From the NCBI GenBank assembly GCA_043825615.1, contig JBDRRS010000012.1:1-64000 (forward strand): 64,000 nt of DNA, written 5' to 3'. Each line of letters begins with the position of its first letter. The first letter of the stretch is position 1. Both the position numbers and the translations under genes were made by a program. Below the pieces are notes generated by a model. The model was not told the origin of the DNA. It saw nothing but the letters and a program-made list of their open reading frames with translations, and did no database searches. Positions 38,889 through 48,127 of the stretch are shown here, one piece after another. Source of the stretch: JBDRMV01 sp043825615. Its GTDB lineage: Bacteria > CG03.

Positions 38889-40838
38889 CTAATATATAGA
38901 AAAAGAAATTGAACCGTTAAGTTTCAACGGAAATTTCGCTGTTTCATCGGTTTCAGCGATAGAATGATAAATCCTTAAAAAATAAGTATCATCAATTTTC
39001 TGAAACTTTACCATCGGCACACAATACATCTCTGTCTTATCCGAGTAAATTCTGATACTCTTTTGATTATCTCCAAATTCGGTCCAGCCTTCCGTTGAAC
39101 CAAGACAATGAGATGAAGATATTAAACTGTTCACTTCTTTCAGATGGTCAACATTCTCTTCTATGTTAAAACTTTCAGGCTCAAATCCGCCGTTTACCGT
39201 CTTATAATAGAGAGATTTTTCATCAAACGAGTATGGCATAAACGTCACAATGCCCATTTTAACGGAAGCCGGCGTTTTAATTACAAGTTTAAATTTATAA
39301 TTTATATCCACTCTGCTGAGCTTTTTGTATATTTTTATTTCCTTTTCAATATCCCCTGCTAAAGTTTTTATATTAGCTTTGATCGATATAAAATCAGCCA
39401 TATCCCTAAACACAGGCTTTACACACAGCAAATCCGTAATTTTTGGTTTTCCCTGAAATTCAATTATTGTGTGCCCCGTATAAAAATCAGCGGCGTATGA
39501 TATATCATCATAATAACCGTGATACAGCGTTCCTATCAACGGCTCTGAAGAAACTTTTTTAAAAAAAAGTTTATGTATCGCAAGCCCCCTATCTCTGTTA
39601 AGCGTTATTTTTACCTGCGGCGTGTCTATATCCATGAGATTATTTCTTTCCGTTATTTTGTTTGACTTTTTTTCATACACGCATTTTTTTTCTTTCAATA
39701 TTCCCTTTTTATCCCCTGCCCCTGATTCCTTTAACGCTGTATCTAATTCTTTTCTGTATTTTTGAAATCTTTTTTCATCAATGTGCGTCCGAAAATCACT
39801 GCTCCAAAGATAACAAAGTTTTTCCCACAAAAAATCTGTTTTTTCAGTACGCTGTTTGCCGTTTTTAAGAGCCTCATATATCTGCCAGCATTTCGTATTT
39901 ATTTTTGTGTCGTCCCTGCCTGTTACCGCCCATCTTGTAATATTATATTTCCCCTGTTTCTTCACCGGAATCGGACAATCCGTAGATTCAAGTTTTAATT
40001 TATGCCCTGACAAAGATTTTGCGCTAAAACTCAGCGCTTCCGACGGACATATCAGGTTAAATCTTTTATCTTCCTTTAACCTGCCAAACAGTTTGGAAAT
40101 TCTGTTCCATTCGCCGCCACGACCAAGCTTCGCCTCCGTAAAAAATCGCCCCGGCCTGTAATCAAATATTTCAGCGTCATTTCCATAAAGCGCCAAAATT
40201 CTTTTTTCCCCGCTGATTTCCGAATGCAAATACTTAAAATATGTTTCCATATCCGTTTCTCTGTGAACATATCTTTGGAATTTTTGAAATGCTATGGCAT
40301 TGTTCCATATCACTGAAATTTTATTACCTTGATTATCCACAGCATACTGCGGATAAAACTGCCATTCCCTTTTCCATTCAGGATGAAATTTATACGGGTT
40401 GTTCCACTCCATTATTATCGCTTTATACCCCGCTTTAAGATAATGCGTTATTATTCCTGAAGAATACGCCTGTTCGTTTACCAAAGCAATCTTCGGCTTA
40501 ACTCCCAATATTTTTTGATATGTTTCCATTCCAAAACGCTGATTCTTTTCATTGACTTCCGCCGGAACAAGCGGCCCGATTATCTGCATATAACCGCTTC
40601 CTATCAGTTCGCATTTTTTCTTACGCAGTAGTCTGCGAAAAACATTCACCCACTTTTTATCCAGTTTATTTACAACTTCCAGCGACGCGCCGGATATTTC
40701 GATACCTACGGGCACATCAAACTTTTCAGCCAATTTAAGTATGGGACAATAACATTTCTCAATTACTGTTTTTCTCTTATTTTTCGGAATGGAGGAATAA
40801 AACATATTCAGATGAAATAGCGAATACAAAGATAGCAT
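38889..40838 (-). CDS. Glycoside hydrolase family 57
   Basis: 649 residues. GH57 motifs are visible: FHLNMF near the N-terminus, KIALVNEQAY with the nucleophile Glu122, ALYGNDAEIFDYRPGRF with the acid/base Asp221, and a C-terminal beta-rich region (from about 400: VKITLNRDRGLAIHKLFF) like the DUF1926-type domain of alpha-amylases and 4-alpha-glucanotransferases. It has no signal peptide, so it acts in the cytoplasm. GH57 enzymes act on alpha-glucans or alpha-galactosides. A role in trimming or building a glycan primer is inferred. It lies 5 bases downstream of an ATP-grasp gene. Confidence 0.9.
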   Translation of the reverse strand: MLSLYSLFHLNMFYSSIPKNKRKTVIEKCYCPILKLAEKFDVPVGIEISGASLEVVNKLDKKWVNVFRRLLRKKKCELIGSGYMQIIGPLVPAEVNEKNQRFGMETYQKILGVKPKIALVNEQAYSSGIITHYLKAGYKAIIMEWNNPYKFHPEWKREWQFYPQYAVDNQGNKISVIWNNAIAFQKFQRYVHRETDMETYFKYLHSEISGEKRILALYGNDAEIFDYRPGRFFTEAKLGRGGEWNRISKLFGRLKEDKRFNLICPSEALSFSAKSLSGHKLKLESTDCPIPVKKQGKYNITRWAVTGRDDTKINTKCWQIYEALKNGKQRTEKTDFLWEKLCYLWSSDFRTHIDEKRFQKYRKELDTALKESGAGDKKGILKEKKCVYEKKSNKITERNNLMDIDTPQVKITLNRDRGLAIHKLFFKKVSSEPLIGTLYHGYYDDISYAADFYTGHTIIEFQGKPKITDLLCVKPVFRDMADFISIKANIKTLAGDIEKEIKIYKKLSRVDINYKFKLVIKTPASVKMGIVTFMPYSFDEKSLYYKTVNGGFEPESFNIEENVDHLKEVNSLISSSHCLGSTEGWTEFGDNQKSIRIYSDKTEMYCVPMVKFQKIDDTYFLRIYHSIAETDETAKFPLKLNGSISFSIY

Positions 40839-40843
40839 AACAG

Positions 40844-42061
40844 TTATTTCATCTTCACTTTAATCAAATTAATTATTCGATTTGCCCGGCTTACTGCCTG
40901 CTGACGGGTTTTTCCGCAAACCAACACAGTACCTTTGCGCATAGTATGATTTTCAATATTAAATATTTTTTCTCCAACTTTTAAATTCACATCGTAATAT
41001 TTTACCCAATCCGGTAAAGTATCCCGTTTAGGGCAATTAATACTCTTTACAACACCGCTATCCACGAATAAAAACCTATTTGACTGATATACTTTATGTT
41101 GTAACTGTTTCGGAGGCGAGACTTCCTCCGCTAAAGAAATCGATATAGCGGCTTTAACTAAATTTATCCCATAAACCAGAGGTATTGTTATTGTTGAAAA
41201 AAAACCACCACTTAATCTTATCGCAACTTCAATGATATACGGCTGCCCGTTCTTAATAACAATATCCCCTTTCAAAACGCCATTTCTTATACCTATGGCT
41301 TTGGCAGCTGCATCTAAAATATTATTAAGTTTGCTTTTAATTTTAGAATAATATTTACTTGGCGTCTCCCCTCCGTTCTCTACCACAAACGGGTACGTTT
41401 TATCCAACATGGAATAATTCCTATCCGCAACGCCGCACAAATATGTTTTGCCGTTTAGCACCAGCGACTCCGTACTGATTTGCTGCCCAGACAACCATTC
41501 TTCTAAAATTAATTTCCCAAGTTTCGAAAATTGCTTTGAATACTCATATGCCCATGATAAATCCGAATCTTTATTAACTCTCACTACACCGCGAGCCCCC
41601 CGGCTGTCTATGGGTTTCAAAACAGATTCTTTGAAATATTTAATTTTATTTTTCAATTCTTCTTCTGAATTAATATCGGTGAATCCCCCAATCGGCAGAC
41701 CTTCTTCTTTAAAACATTTTTTCATTTTGTATTTATCGGTTGAAAGAACGGCCTGTTCCATACCAGGCGATGGTAATTTAAGGTATTCAGCAACTCTCGC
41801 TACAGATCTAACAGCATCACTCGCTATAGTTATTACCCCATTAATTTTATCCTTATCTCGATATGCCGCAACAGCTTCTAGTACTTCTTCTGGGTCATAT
41901 ATGCTGGCATGTATAAAATCATCTCCTATGTAATTTGCTGGAGCATTTACATTTCCGTCGCAAATAATCACCCTCAAACCCATTTCTTTGGCAACTGTTA
42001 TACCCTCAATAGCTTCTTGGCCGCCCGAAAGTACTAAAAGCGTCTTGCTTATCTGACCCAT
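40844..42061 (-). CDS. ATP-grasp domain ligase (A)
   Basis: 405 residues. The N-terminal pre-ATP-grasp domain (TLLVLSGGQEAIEGITVAKEMGLRVIICD) is followed by the ATP-grasp core: SVLKPIDSRGARGVVRV, LILEEWLSGQQISTESLVLNG and GDIVIKNGQPYIIEVAIRLSGGF, with the final acidic metal ligand pair. A C-terminal domain of about 70 residues ends KTRQQAVSRANRIINLIKVKM, like carbamoyl-phosphate-synthase-type ligases. It joins a carboxylate to an amine or thiol with ATP. The substrate is unknown. It overlaps the SDR gene by 13 bases. Confidence 0.9.
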   Translation of the reverse strand: MGQISKTLLVLSGGQEAIEGITVAKEMGLRVIICDGNVNAPANYIGDDFIHASIYDPEEVLEAVAAYRDKDKINGVITIASDAVRSVARVAEYLKLPSPGMEQAVLSTDKYKMKKCFKEEGLPIGGFTDINSEEELKNKIKYFKESVLKPIDSRGARGVVRVNKDSDLSWAYEYSKQFSKLGKLILEEWLSGQQISTESLVLNGKTYLCGVADRNYSMLDKTYPFVVENGGETPSKYYSKIKSKLNNILDAAAKAIGIRNGVLKGDIVIKNGQPYIIEVAIRLSGGFFSTITIPLVYGINLVKAAISISLAEEVSPPKQLQHKVYQSNRFLFVDSGVVKSINCPKRDTLPDWVKYYDVNLKVGEKIFNIENHTMRKGTVLVCGKTRQQAVSRANRIINLIKVKMK

Positions 42062-42780
42062 GCTCCCCCGTTTACACTCAAAGTTTGAGCCGTCATATAC
42101 GACGATTCATCCGATGCTAAAAATATGGCGGCGCCAACCATTTCTTCATATCTTGCAAATCTCTTTATCAGCATTAAGGACAGCGCTGTCTCGCGCACTT
42201 CCGGAGCCATTGTCTTTTCAGTCAATTCTCCGGCGATCACACCCGGAGAAAGCGTATTAACACATATATTGCGCGACCCGAGAAAACGGGCAAGATTATG
42301 CGTCAACGCCATAACCCCCATTTTCGCGCAGGCGTATGAAGGAGTCCTCGGTCCGCCATATTCACCCGAGAGAGAACCGATGTTAATAATGCGCCCATAA
42401 TCCGTAATAAACGGCAAAACTTCTTGACAGCATCGGAATACACCCGTTAAATCGACATCTATAACTTCTTTCCATTCTTCATCTGTTTGCTTGTCAAAAT
42501 CAGCAGTTCTATTAATACCCGCGTTATTGACCAAAACATTAATATGCCCATACCGTTCCGCTACTTTCCTAAATGCCTCACGAACACTTCCGCGATCACG
42601 CACATCCAGAGGAAGAACTAATTCTGTGTTTAACTTCTTTGCCAACTCTTTTGCTTTTTGCTTCTGTGAAACATAAGTAATTACTACTTTTGCTCCTTCT
42701 TTTGCAAAACCCGCGGTTATGGCAGCCCCAATTCCCCTGCTTGAACCCGTCACAATGCACACTTTATCTTTTAAACGCAT
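42049..42780 (-). CDS. Short-chain dehydrogenase/reductase (FabG-like)
   Basis: 243 residues. The NAD(P) motif is TGSSRGIG (11-18), NNAG is at 85-88, and the catalytic Ser136, Tyr149 and Lys153 (YACAK) are present. LSPGVIAGELTEKTM and ASDESSYMTAQTLSVNGGAWVR close the fold. The similarity is to 3-oxoacyl-ACP and sugar/polyol reductases. Being inside the ATP-grasp cassette, it probably reduces or oxidises the intermediate made there (inference). It lies 11 bases after the transaldolase gene and overlaps ATP-grasp A. Confidence 0.92.
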   Translation of the reverse strand: MRLKDKVCIVTGSSRGIGAAITAGFAKEGAKVVITYVSQKQKAKELAKKLNTELVLPLDVRDRGSVREAFRKVAERYGHINVLVNNAGINRTADFDKQTDEEWKEVIDVDLTGVFRCCQEVLPFITDYGRIINIGSLSGEYGGPRTPSYACAKMGVMALTHNLARFLGSRNICVNTLSPGVIAGELTEKTMAPEVRETALSLMLIKRFARYEEMVGAAIFLASDESSYMTAQTLSVNGGAWVR

Positions 42781-42791
42781 TATTCAACTCC

Positions 42792-43466
42792 TTAATCTAT
42801 TGACTCATATAATTCTCTCACGCTGACCGATAATTGTTTCCAACTATCCAAAAATTCCTTTTCGCCTAACTGAAAAAGCGGATTATTATAAACCTTCTCC
42901 CAACATGACGGCGGAACCGTTATTGCATCAGAACCGGCGATAATAGCGTCGATGAGATAATTAGGATCCCTTATTGATGCTGATAATAACTTCGTCGGGC
43001 TTTCCATTTTGACTATTGCCTGTTTCATCTGTGAAATAGCCTCAATATTACTTAAACCAAAATCTTCAACTCGCCCGATAAACAGACTCACATAATCCAC
43101 GCCCAGCTTGATAAACGGAATCGCCTGAGAAGGATGAAAAATCAATGTCACATTCATTTTGAGACCGGCGGCTTTCATATCCTGAGCGGCAAGAAGTCCC
43201 TGTACTGAAGCAGGAACCTTAATAACAATATTATCAGCTAATTTATTGAGTTTCATTGCTTGCTTTACCATACCTGCAGGATCAGGATGGGTCACTTCAA
43301 CGGAAATTGGACCGGAAACTAATGAAGCAATTTTTTTTATCTGCTCAACCGGCTCATTTCCCTCTTTTGCCAGTAATGCGGGATTAGTTGTAATCCCGTC
43401 GACAAGACCTAAAGGATTGTACTCCTTAATGTCTTCAATTGATGCCGTGTCTAGAAAATATTCCAC
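42792..43466 (-). CDS. Transaldolase / fructose-6-phosphate-aldolase family
   Basis: 224 residues, the short single-domain form (TalC/Fsa size). MEYFLDTASIEDIKEY and VDGITTNPALLAKEG are the family start. The Schiff-base lysine is Lys83 in NIVIKVPAS. GVDYVSLFIGRVEDFG and SIRDPNYLIDAIIAGSDAITVPP follow. The family transfers or adds dihydroxyacetone units. Its setting between ATP-grasp ligases and an SDR suggests formation of an unusual carbon skeleton for the surface glycan rather than pentose-phosphate metabolism. Confidence 0.94.
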   Translation of the reverse strand: MEYFLDTASIEDIKEYNPLGLVDGITTNPALLAKEGNEPVEQIKKIASLVSGPISVEVTHPDPAGMVKQAMKLNKLADNIVIKVPASVQGLLAAQDMKAAGLKMNVTLIFHPSQAIPFIKLGVDYVSLFIGRVEDFGLSNIEAISQMKQAIVKMESPTKLLSASIRDPNYLIDAIIAGSDAITVPPSCWEKVYNNPLFQLGEKEFLDSWKQLSVSVRELYESID

Positions 43467-43525
43467 AAACCCTCCTTAATTCCGGTATTTCATAATTTTC
43501 GGAATCCAACACAAAATCTCACAAT

Positions 43526-44737
43526 TTACAAAATCTCAATTTCTGATTCGACTTTTTTCAAACTATCCAAAGCATTTTTATAGTTATCCCCCCTTACAAA
43601 CACACTCGCCACGCCGGATAAAGCACTTTTCGATTCAGCAGATTTAATATTATTCATATAAATAAACCAAGAAAACAAACCTTCTAATTTTTCGGGGTCA
43701 CTCTTAAAGCGAATTGCCTTGATATCCCGTTTTTTACTCAATATAACTTTGCACAGAGCCACTTTTGTTCTAGTGGGTTTTACATATGCTATATCGGGCT
43801 CGTCACCGACAATGCATTGTATCATAAAGTTGAAAGGTTTAATGCCCGTAGCTTCGGGAAATATTTGTAGTGACCCGTTTGGCCCGTGTAGCCGGGGAGC
43901 TATTTCAATAATTTTCAAGTCTCCTTCGCGGGTCAAAATAAAATCACCCCCTATCGGACCCCATTCTATACCCATGGCTTTAGCCGCTGTTTCGAGCAAA
44001 CTATAAACATTCTCGATTACCGCAGGGCTTTGCAAAGAAGGGCATATATTAAAATTCTCTACTGGATTATATTGCCTATATTCCTCCGTATCATTGGAAA
44101 AAAAACTGTCAGCAGTTCCACCGCGATGAAATTTGCCATCGCTGAATATCCCCTGAGCGTCAATAAAAGTTCCTGACAAGCACTCTTCCAATATTAGAAC
44201 GGGAAATTTGCTAACCTGCCTAACTTCAGTATATGCTTTTTCAATGCCACTTAGATTCTCAATCTTTTTTATACCTCTTCCCCCGCAACTATCAACAGCT
44301 TTCATAAACATATGCCCTCTGCCCAACTTTTTATAGGCTTTTTCAGCAGCCTTTAAAGAAGCTATTTCAAAATAGTCAGCTGTAGGCAAATTGTGTTTTT
44401 TAAAATTTCTTTTCATCAGGACTTTATTATCACAATTCATTACAACTTCAATGGAAATTGTCGGCAATGCCGTAGCCGAAGCCACAATAGCGACTGTGGG
44501 CGCCTGATTAATGAGCGTAAAGATACCGGATATATTCAGATGATCCTTGTTGAGCAATATCCATGCTATAAGACTTTGCACATCACGCGCATCTATATTA
44601 ACAGGAACATCTGCTTTTTCAAATGCGGGGGCTTTACCATTCATATCTGTTACAATAACCCTGTATCCCATATCTTGAATAATTCCGACGGCCTTACTTT
44701 CCTGAATCCCACCACCGACCATTACAACAGACTTCAT
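43526..44737 (-). CDS. ATP-grasp domain ligase (B)
   Basis: 403 residues. SVVMVGGGIQESKAVGIIQDMGYRVIVTD is the N-terminal Rossmann-like domain. The core has MFMKAVDSCGGRGIKKI, FPVLILEECLSGTFIDAQGIFSDG and PIGGDFILTREGDLKIIEIAPRLHGPNGS, with the metal-binding E-x-A-P-R-x-H. The C-terminal domain has FVRGDNYKNALDSLKKVE. It is clearly paralogous to ligase A in layout but divergent in sequence. It overlaps ligase C by 4 bases and is 59 bases upstream of the transaldolase. Confidence 0.9.
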   Translation of the reverse strand: MKSVVMVGGGIQESKAVGIIQDMGYRVIVTDMNGKAPAFEKADVPVNIDARDVQSLIAWILLNKDHLNISGIFTLINQAPTVAIVASATALPTISIEVVMNCDNKVLMKRNFKKHNLPTADYFEIASLKAAEKAYKKLGRGHMFMKAVDSCGGRGIKKIENLSGIEKAYTEVRQVSKFPVLILEECLSGTFIDAQGIFSDGKFHRGGTADSFFSNDTEEYRQYNPVENFNICPSLQSPAVIENVYSLLETAAKAMGIEWGPIGGDFILTREGDLKIIEIAPRLHGPNGSLQIFPEATGIKPFNFMIQCIVGDEPDIAYVKPTRTKVALCKVILSKKRDIKAIRFKSDPEKLEGLFSWFIYMNNIKSAESKSALSGVASVFVRGDNYKNALDSLKKVESEIEIL

Positions 44738-45981
44738 GACGCTTTCCCAGCGGTATTCATTTTTGCTTCTAATTTCCTCACTTCATTCTCCGCAGCAAGT
44801 AATGCTTTCTTACGAGATGGGCCTTTAGTTATAACCCATGCCACGACATCCGCCAACGATTTCGGAGAACAAACAATAGCTCCCGATGTTTTATTCCATT
44901 CACATATGATATCTTTCCCTATATTCAAACCTCTTGTATATAATGCAAGTTCACGTAACAACATCTTTTTGTTAGCAAACATAAAATGCAGAGCGCAAGC
45001 CTCTTTAAAATTAAAATCAGTATCCATGTTTTTTTTACCGATGGCAATGTTAATAAGAATATCATAAATATCAACATTAAGGGATCTGAATAATCTATCC
45101 AATTTCGCATCCATTAACATCCCAGCTTCCAACACATATAAAACCTTATCCTTTGTCAGAATAAGGTCTACGCTAAATAGATAATTATTTATTCCTAATG
45201 CTCGCACTGTTTTTGCAACAAGTCTCTTGATTCTCACATAGTCTCTATTCTTTTTACCCGTTTTATTCCTAATTCCCGCAACAAACCCAGAAGTAATAAA
45301 CGACTTTTTTCGACCAAGATTAAACTTGTCAATAATATCAACGATAAATACTTCCCCGTCATCAACGTAACCCGAAATATTCAATTGTTTGCCACGAATA
45401 TATTCCTCTATAATTAAAGGTTTTTTAAATTTGTATTTTCTCATATACTCCGCCATATCCTTACTCTTCCCAAAAAAATACACCCCTGCCGAACCCACTG
45501 AGTCTACAGCGGGTTTAACAACAACGGGAAATTTAAATTTATAATCTTTCATTGCGGATATTTCATCTTTATTCCGCAGCATAATATATTTAGGCGTAGG
45601 AATATGAGAATCAACTAAAATATTTTTCATCTTTTGCTTATTCGTAGTATTCTGCACCGCTTTAACAGAAAAGGATTTTATATTGAATTCTTTTGCAGCA
45701 AGAGCACACGTTTTAAGAGCCGCAGTAGACGATGAATAAGTTATAATACCCACCAAATTATATTGCTTTCGAAAATTACGTATTTCCTTTATTATTGATT
45801 CCGTATCATATATGCTTAATTCAATAAAAACATCCGCATACTTGCTACAAAACGCTTTTTTATTTTGGTCAAATACAAAAGCACATAAACATTTTTTCTT
45901 TGCGGTTAATACAAAATCAAGGTGTGATTTACTGCCACCAAGAATTATTAATACATTTAGTTTAGATTTATTTCTGCTCAT
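44734..45981 (-). CDS. ATP-grasp domain ligase (C)
   Basis: 415 residues. LNVLIILGGSKSHLDFVLTAKKKCLCAFVFDQ, FPVVVKPAVDSVGSAGVYFFG, KPLIIEEYIRGKQLNISGYVDDG and FSVDLILTKDKVLYVLEAGMLMDAKLDRLF. The last segment replaces the usual N-x-R metal and phosphate ligands (EAGMLMDAK instead of E[VI]NxR), so activity or substrate may differ from A and B. The remaining C-terminal domain resembles the other two ligases. It is the first gene of the cassette in transcription order. Confidence 0.85.
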   Translation of the reverse strand: MSRNKSKLNVLIILGGSKSHLDFVLTAKKKCLCAFVFDQNKKAFCSKYADVFIELSIYDTESIIKEIRNFRKQYNLVGIITYSSSTAALKTCALAAKEFNIKSFSVKAVQNTTNKQKMKNILVDSHIPTPKYIMLRNKDEISAMKDYKFKFPVVVKPAVDSVGSAGVYFFGKSKDMAEYMRKYKFKKPLIIEEYIRGKQLNISGYVDDGEVFIVDIIDKFNLGRKKSFITSGFVAGIRNKTGKKNRDYVRIKRLVAKTVRALGINNYLFSVDLILTKDKVLYVLEAGMLMDAKLDRLFRSLNVDIYDILINIAIGKKNMDTDFNFKEACALHFMFANKKMLLRELALYTRGLNIGKDIICEWNKTSGAIVCSPKSLADVVAWVITKGPSRKKALLAAENEVRKLEAKMNTAGKAS

Positions 45982-46037
45982 AATGCCCTAAATAATTTTC
46001 ATATCTTTCCTTAACTATCATTTTATTTTCTTCGCTA

Positions 46038-47216
46038 TTAATCTTTTACGCAAACAAAAGCTACTGCATTTCTGGCTTTATCTAAATCACTGTAAACGCC
46101 GCGCGAAACGCCAAAGGATTTAACAATTCTAAATTGTTTCGACAATATTTTTTTTAGCCCCCCTGTCGTATATTCTCTATAATGTCCCGCATAATTTTCC
46201 GTTGCTTTAACCAACGGCTCATTATTATAAATAAATGGCCGCCTCATTCTCAGAGGAGCTTCTATAAAGAGAATTCCGTGTGCACATAACACTCGCGCGA
46301 GTTCTTTTAAGAAGAGACTATCTTTTTTTATATGTTCTATAGTATGAACTGACACCACCCTATCAAACAAATTTGACCCAAATCCTGTCTTAACAGCGTC
46401 GCTGGTTACATATTTCAAATTAGCCATTGAGTATTTTTTTTTAGCATATTCTATATATTCTTCCGAAATATCCACTCCTATGGCTTCCTTGCATTTTTTT
46501 GCCAAAATCGCTGTCCCATTACCCCACCCGCATGCCAAATCAAGAACACTATCGGAAGAATTGATATAATTCAAAGCATAAGCATATTCATGATAATAAA
46601 AATTTTTACCATAGTTCCATGCCACAGGAGCTGTTTCTACCATCTTTTTTCTTAACTGATAAAAATATCTATTTGAATAAATTGGAACATCATTATACGT
46701 TTCTGTTTTCCAAAGTTTTTTGGAATTTTCTTCCAAATAAAACCAAGGGCGAAATGCATATAATTTTTTAGTATCCGGTTCTTTTTGAAATATTGTTAAA
46801 AGAGCCGATATTGCTTTTTGTGAAACGACATCTGCTCCAAACTTAATATCGAAATCATAGGGTAATTTTAAATAATCAGCATTTGACTTTTCCATATGTT
46901 GCACCATACCAGCAATAAGAGGTACGTCCACATAAAACCAATCTATAAGTATCCTTACCACAATATCAGCACGATATTTTTGCAACACCTGATTCATTCT
47001 TTCAACTAAATTATTAGCGGATCCATAAAATATTTCCAAATTCCATTTCCTTGCAAAACCTTCAAGAATTCTATTCTCAGGTAAATCCGCTACAGCAAGC
47101 ACAATATCGCTGAAAATCCCTGAATTCTTAATTTTCCTGACAGAATAAAAGGCCTCATCTGTACTCCTGCCCTTTAGATCCGTATAATGGCACTGAATAA
47201 AACAAACCGATTTCAA
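46038..47216 (-). CDS. Fusion: SpsF-like nucleotidyltransferase plus SAM methyltransferase
   Basis: 392 residues. The N-terminal about 170 residues (VCFIQCHYTDLKGRSTDEAFYSVRKIKNSG..DIVLAVADLPENRIL..NNLVERMNQVLQKYRADIVVRILIDWFYVDVPLI) follow the SpsF/CMP-sugar-transferase fold but lack the usual QARxxSxRLPGK nucleotide loop. The C-terminal half is a class I methyltransferase (VLDLACGWGNGTAILAKKCKEAIGVDISEEYI, VVSVHTIEHIKKDSLFLKELARVL). The N-terminal part may be catalytically altered. The fusion suggests methylation of a sugar or acid attached to a nucleotide carrier. It overlaps the downstream end of another methyltransferase gene by 4 bases. Confidence 0.8.
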   Translation of the reverse strand: MKSVCFIQCHYTDLKGRSTDEAFYSVRKIKNSGIFSDIVLAVADLPENRILEGFARKWNLEIFYGSANNLVERMNQVLQKYRADIVVRILIDWFYVDVPLIAGMVQHMEKSNADYLKLPYDFDIKFGADVVSQKAISALLTIFQKEPDTKKLYAFRPWFYLEENSKKLWKTETYNDVPIYSNRYFYQLRKKMVETAPVAWNYGKNFYYHEYAYALNYINSSDSVLDLACGWGNGTAILAKKCKEAIGVDISEEYIEYAKKKYSMANLKYVTSDAVKTGFGSNLFDRVVSVHTIEHIKKDSLFLKELARVLCAHGILFIEAPLRMRRPFIYNNEPLVKATENYAGHYREYTTGGLKKILSKQFRIVKSFGVSRGVYSDLDKARNAVAFVCVKD

Positions 47217-48115
47217 ATTTTAATCCTCCTTTTAGCATAAATTATTGATTCCCTTCCAAGTCCTTCGTCAGCCAAAAAGCTATAAAATTTTTGTCTAAAT
47301 TTAGACATCCCCCTTTTAGATAAAATAATGTCCCAATTTTTTCTTTTCTTATGGCACTCTCTGCCAACGTCGTCATTACCAACATAATTCTCGCCCATAA
47401 TCAAAAACAATTCCATCGGAAACATTACATCTTTTTTAACTATGTCAAACCCATTACGTTCAACAAGACAAGAAATCATTTGTTGATTGAAATAATTAAT
47501 ATGAACTTTCGGAGAGAGCCAATATGGCGAAAAACCCTCTTTGAGAAGAAGTTTCTGAAAAGGATTATAATCATTTGGAACGCAAATACATAAAATCCCG
47601 TTAGGCTTAAGTAATTTCCAACTTTCCTGTAAAATTGCATCAGGACATGGCACATGTTCCATTACTTCTGATAAATGTACTACATCAAATGGCGCATAAC
47701 GACATAAATCGACCTCACCAAAAAGACCATTGATAACCTTTATTCCCATTTTTTTTGAATAAGAACAAGCTTTTTTGCCGGGCTCCACACCCAAAACATC
47801 CCAGCCTTTTTTTTTGCCATAATTTAAAAAATGCCCCAAACCACTCCCTATATCAAGAATATTGGGCTTTTTTTTCTTCGGGAAAAATTTTCTAAAATTC
47901 TCATACCTGTCAGAATAAATGAGATTCCACCATTCTAAGTCTTCACTGAATCTATCAGTATAAAGCGGCCTTTCTTCAATAAACTCATTCTGATAATATT
48001 TTTTCAATTTCTCATTAGAGGGATACGGTAAAATATGAATAAAACCGCAGGTTTTGCAGTCAATTATCCTGTATTTCCCTTTCTTATCAATAACTTTCCC
48101 TATATGCTTTTTCAT
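47213..48115 (-). CDS. SAM-dependent methyltransferase with N-terminal CxxC segment
   Basis: 300 residues. The N-terminal YRIIDCKTCGFIHILPYPSNEKLKKYYQNEF is a short zinc-ribbon-like or degenerate region common in a group of glycan methyltransferases. The core has ILDIGSGLGHFLNYGKKKGWDVLGVEPGKKA, FDVVHLSEVMEHVPCPDAILQESWKLLKPNGILCICVPNDYNP. Only one CxxC pair is present, so metal binding is doubtful. The gene is coupled by a 4-base overlap to the fusion gene downstream. Confidence 0.88.
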   Translation of the reverse strand: MKKHIGKVIDKKGKYRIIDCKTCGFIHILPYPSNEKLKKYYQNEFIEERPLYTDRFSEDLEWWNLIYSDRYENFRKFFPKKKKPNILDIGSGLGHFLNYGKKKGWDVLGVEPGKKACSYSKKMGIKVINGLFGEVDLCRYAPFDVVHLSEVMEHVPCPDAILQESWKLLKPNGILCICVPNDYNPFQKLLLKEGFSPYWLSPKVHINYFNQQMISCLVERNGFDIVKKDVMFPMELFLIMGENYVGNDDVGRECHKKRKNWDIILSKRGMSKFRQKFYSFLADEGLGRESIIYAKRRIKI

Positions 48116-48127
48116 AATTACCTCTCC

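Noticed and set aside
43526..43640. G6 and G7 runs in other glycan genes (for example 27425-27431, 43588-43593, 46158-46163) as phase-variable tracts
   Set aside because: Runs this short are frequent by chance in Gly codons and are in frame. Only the G10 and G12 tracts stand out.
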